Of a stretch of DNA of 64,000 nt, positions 61,967 through 64,000 are shown one piece after another. Positions within the stretch are counted from its first letter, which is position 1; the number at the start of each line of letters is the position of its first letter. Position numbers and translations under genes: made by a program. The notes beneath the pieces were generated by a model. The model had not been told where the DNA came from. It saw only the letters and a program-made list of their open reading frames with translations, and searched no databases. The stretch comes from Rhodoblastus sp963703385. GTDB lineage: Bacteria; Pseudomonadota; Alphaproteobacteria; Rhizobiales; Beijerinckiaceae. The stretch is from the NCBI GenBank assembly GCA_963703385.1, contig OY969816.1, positions 2,542,001 to 2,606,000 on the forward strand, read 5' to 3'.

Positions 61967-62491
61967 TCAAATCCGGGCGTTGCGGATGCGCTCCACTTTC
62001 AGTTCCGCTTTGGTGCCCCATCCGGTCACGTCATCCGGCGTTTCGGGACGGAATCGCTCATAGAGGTGGAAGCCGATCCGGTTAAGCTCCTCGGGCGGAT
62101 ACGACGCCGCCAAGTCCTCCATGGCTGCGCGCACAGCGTCGAGATTGCCGCCAAAAGCCCGGCGGACATAGCTCGCCGTCGAACGCGCTGACGCCGGCTC
62201 GCCGTGATCTTCGGCGCGGATTTCACCGGCTTCTGTCGTCACGATCGGAATGCGCCTCCCGAGCAGCAGGACAGTCTCTCCCGGCACGCCAGGCTGTTGC
62301 CTCCCCTCGGGCCTCTCGCGCTGTTCGACAAGCCCCAGGCGCCTTGCCTTGGCTTGAGCGCTGTAGCCGGCGATCGCGCGCCCAAGCGTCAGCGCCATCG
62401 CGGACGGATACCCAAGCCGCTCGGCGACGATCGAAGCCCAAAGGGTCAGCACCGGGGCTCGATTGACGCGGATTGCATCGACGCTCGCCAT
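61967..62491 (-). CDS. Conserved hypothetical protein
   Basis: The 174-residue protein begins MASVDAIRVNRAPVLTLWAS and continues VVAERLG-type sequence, AMALTLGRAIAGYSAQAKAR. This N-terminal block is one I associate with a conserved proteobacterial protein of unknown function. The middle has a beta-rich stretch (ETVLLLGRRIPIVTTEAGEI), and the end is helical and basic. It stands alone; a palindromic repeat lies 53 bases upstream of its start. Confidence 0.7.
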   Translation of the reverse strand: MASVDAIRVNRAPVLTLWASIVAERLGYPSAMALTLGRAIAGYSAQAKARRLGLVEQRERPEGRQQPGVPGETVLLLGRRIPIVTTEAGEIRAEDHGEPASARSTASYVRRAFGGNLDAVRAAMEDLAASYPPEELNRIGFHLYERFRPETPDDVTGWGTKAELKVERIRNARI

Positions 62492-62543
62492 CTCGGCTCC
62501 TTAGAGCGCGTTCGCGGATCATGGAGTTGAACGCGCTCGGCTA

Positions 62544-62603
62544 TCTCATTGTTTTGACGCATATTCTGATCTGAAAAGTCTATCAACTTTTCGGGAATAT
62601 GCT
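62544..62603. repeat. Dispersed palindromic repeat (rhizobial RPE/RIME-like)
   Basis: The outer arms GCATATTC (62559-62566) and GAATATGC (62595-62602) and the inner arms GAAAAGT (62573-62579) and ACTTTTC (62586-62592) are both perfect. TCATTGTTTTGACGCA precedes them. Sequences of this form are a well-known repeat in Hyphomicrobiales. A degenerate second copy is at 51244-51302. Confidence 0.85.
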
Positions 62604-62748
62604 CTCATGCCGCGACAGATTGCGCTGAACCTCAGATTTCGCAAGAGGCGATTCAGGTGCGCAGGCTTCGCCAAAGCCTCGCGTGCACAACTTTAGCGCG
62701 TGAAATCCGGTACGCAACCATTGCATGCAACCACGAAGGGTCGACGCC

Positions 62749-63279
62749 ATGTTCTGCTTCCCGCCTGCCAAACGCGCGTTAACGGCTGTTGCGCTATTCG
62801 GCGCGCTCACGTTCAGCGCCTGTGTCCCTGTTTCAGCGGACTCCATTTTTGGCTTCGGCTGGAACGCCGGCGACAACTCGACGCTCCGCCCTGTTCCGCG
62901 GCGACATGTGTCGCGCCACTTCAAGCCGCGCCCCTTGGCCTATCAACCGTTCGACGGCGGCGGCAACGTATTCGCCTATTATAGCCACGCGCACGAAGCC
63001 AACTTTAGCCCGGTCCGCACTGTCATCGCTGGCGTCTGCGCCTCGGCTTGCACGATGAAACTCGGCATTCGCAATGTTTGCGTCAGGCCCGACGCGACCC
63101 TTTTGTTCCATCAGGCGAGCTATAATGGAATCCGTTCTGAACTCGGCACGCGATTGATGCTTTCTTCTTACCCAAGCTGTATCCGTCGATGGGTGTTGCG
63201 TACTGGCGCGCTCGACAGCTCATTTCCGACGGCATTGTCCGGCCGGCAGGCCATAGCTATGGGCCTGCCTCCATGTTGA
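62749..63279 (+). CDS. Exported protein with ClpP/crotonase-like fold
   Basis: The 176-residue frame starts at ATG 62749 (62725 is also possible), with a signal peptide (AVALFGALTFSACVPVSADS; SAC could be a lipobox). The C-terminal half resembles the periplasmic ClpP-like family: VIAGVCASACTMKLGIRNVC has the Ser that would be nucleophile, RPDATLLFHQASYNG has the His, and ALSGRQAIAMGLPPC ends the fold. Function is unknown. The gene runs right up to an IS110 remnant, so its last codons could be affected. Confidence 0.7.
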   Translation: MFCFPPAKRALTAVALFGALTFSACVPVSADSIFGFGWNAGDNSTLRPVPRRHVSRHFKPRPLAYQPFDGGGNVFAYYSHAHEANFSPVRTVIAGVCASACTMKLGIRNVCVRPDATLLFHQASYNGIRSELGTRLMLSSYPSCIRRWVLRTGALDSSFPTALSGRQAIAMGLPPC

Positions 63280-63283
63280 GTGA

Positions 63284-63562
63284 CGCTGCTCGCGCGAAAC
63301 CGCCACGCTCGAAGCATGGATGACATAGGCTTCGAAATCGCGGGAAAGCAGCCAGCGCGCGAGCCAAAATCCGTCTCTCCCCGCTTCGTAGGCCACGACC
63401 AGCGCGCGACGGATTTTCCGGCATGCGTGGCCTCACCGCGCCAACGATAAAGCAATCGGAGCAGCGCCTCTGCGTCGGCGTCGATTTTTTGAGCGGCTGG
63501 CGGGCGACGCCGGGAGCCATCGCGGCGACCAACCACTTCGTCAGGCTCATCTCGATCACCAC
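63284..63562 (-). pseudogene. IS110-family transposase, frameshifted N-terminal remnant
   Basis: On the minus strand MSLTKWLVAAMAPGVARQPLKK reads in one frame, QKIDADAEALLRLLYRWRGE in the next, and AYEAGRDGFWLARWLLSRDF with AYVIHASSVAVSREQRH in the first again. The first shift is at a run of six A. These are consecutive parts of the IS110 N-terminal domain. The rest of the transposase is missing. Confidence 0.85.
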
Positions 63563-63659
63563 GACAAGCGTGCTGTCTGGCTCGAAGGCGGCGATGGAAT
63601 TGCTTCAAAATCAGTTGCGATCTCATTCAGACTGCGTGCAGGACGGGAGGCCAGTGTGC

Positions 63660-63880
63660 GTGGCCAAGCCACTTTCCATTGATCTTCGTCAACGCGTCCT
63701 GGTCGCCGTGGGTGGCGGGATGTCTCGCCGGCAGACCGCCGAACGGTCCGGCGTCAGCGCGGCCAGCGCCATACGTTGGCGGGGGTCGCGAGCGGGACGC
63801 TGGTGACGCCGCGCCAAAATCGGTGGGTGGGCGATCGGCATTCTGCCCGCATTGAGGCGCACGCGCCCCCCGTGGCCCGA
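63660..63880 (+). pseudogene. IS630-family transposase, frameshifted N-terminal remnant
   Basis: From GTG 63660, AKPLSIDLRQRVLVAVGGG, then SRRQTAERSGVSAASAIRW, matches the HTH of IS630 transposases. After this the frame is lost; another frame goes on with GDRHSARIEAHAP, as in the family. No catalytic domain follows. This is a different IS630 subtype from the intact copy at 33.3 kb. Confidence 0.8.
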
Positions 63881-63887
63881 AACAGGG

Positions 63888-64000
63888 TCAATGACTCCGG
63901 ACGATCATCCCTGTCGTGGTGAGAAAGCGGCGGGTCTCGCCTTCCAACACCAATGCGGTGAGAACGGATGAGGCGTAGGCGCCGGTGTCGATATTGATGC
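63888..64000 (-). CDS. Metallophosphoesterase (Ser/Thr phosphatase-like), C-terminal end
   Basis: The gene runs off the right edge; only the last 36 or so codons are seen, ending at TCA 63888-63890. INIDTGAYASSVLTALVLEG is followed by ETRRFLTT. This is the usual end of PrpA/ApaH-like metallophosphoesterases (NIDTGAxxxGxLTxLxLEG). The catalytic residues lie outside the window. Confidence 0.7.
   Translation of the reverse strand, partial: INIDTGAYASSVLTALVLEGETRRFLTTTGMIVRSH

Overview
The window is high-GC DNA from an alphaproteobacterium. The C4-type 5-aminolevulinate synthase, the RpoH sigma factor, a class I lysyl-tRNA synthetase, the EgtB/EgtD ergothioneine pair, an alphaproteobacterial-style Tad/Flp pilus locus and rhizobial-type palindromic repeats together point to the Hyphomicrobiales (Rhizobiales), perhaps the Beijerinckiaceae/Methylocystaceae. 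The genus is not certain.

Layout. 1-6.1 kb: a partial outer-membrane beta-barrel gene, purA, a membrane-anchored hypothetical protein, rpoH and an aromatic/aspartate aminotransferase. 6.2-21.7 kb: chromosomal genes, mostly ordinary: a DUF4139 protein, a frameshifted lytic transglycosylase, hemA, a LuxR-type response regulator, a GT4 glycosyltransferase, a DUF938 methyltransferase, a cupin/MarR divergent pair, pyrD with a DUF952 gene, lysK, a GT2 glycosyltransferase and a solute-binding protein. 22-30.6 kb: an exported arylsulfatase, a Sco protein, a two-adaptor RND efflux operon with a divergent TetR gene and a clear operator, and tRNA-Glu(CTC). 30.6-35.8 kb: gene-poor DNA with a TadD-like TPR protein, then intact IS630 and IS4 elements, both with target duplications. 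35.8-48.1 kb: a Tad (tight adherence) pilus locus (flp, tadV, cpaB, cpaE, cpaF, tadB, tadC, TadE/TadG-like genes, secretin). 48.1-55.3 kb: azoreductase, LysR/pirin pair, FMN-binding glutamate-synthase-like protein, egtD and egtB. 55.3-57.3 kb: broken genes (IS3, cytochrome c and cytochrome b remnants) and a 19-bp tandem repeat. 57.5-64 kb: alpha-glucan phosphorylase, exported Gly/Tyr-rich and Spy-like proteins, a ClpP-fold exported protein, IS110 and IS630 remnants, and the end of a metallophosphoesterase gene.

The strongest unusual signal is the state of the Tad locus. An IS4 copy sits between a good sigma-70-like promoter and the flp pilin start. The secretin gene has an in-frame TGA just before its conserved C-terminal domain. 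A methyltransferase gene inside the operon has an in-frame TAG. A terminal tadG-like gene is cut off at a 46-bp perfect palindrome. No CpaD-like gene is visible. The simplest reading is a pilus system that is decaying or switched off by insertion. I found no clear evidence of a new defence or biosynthetic system.
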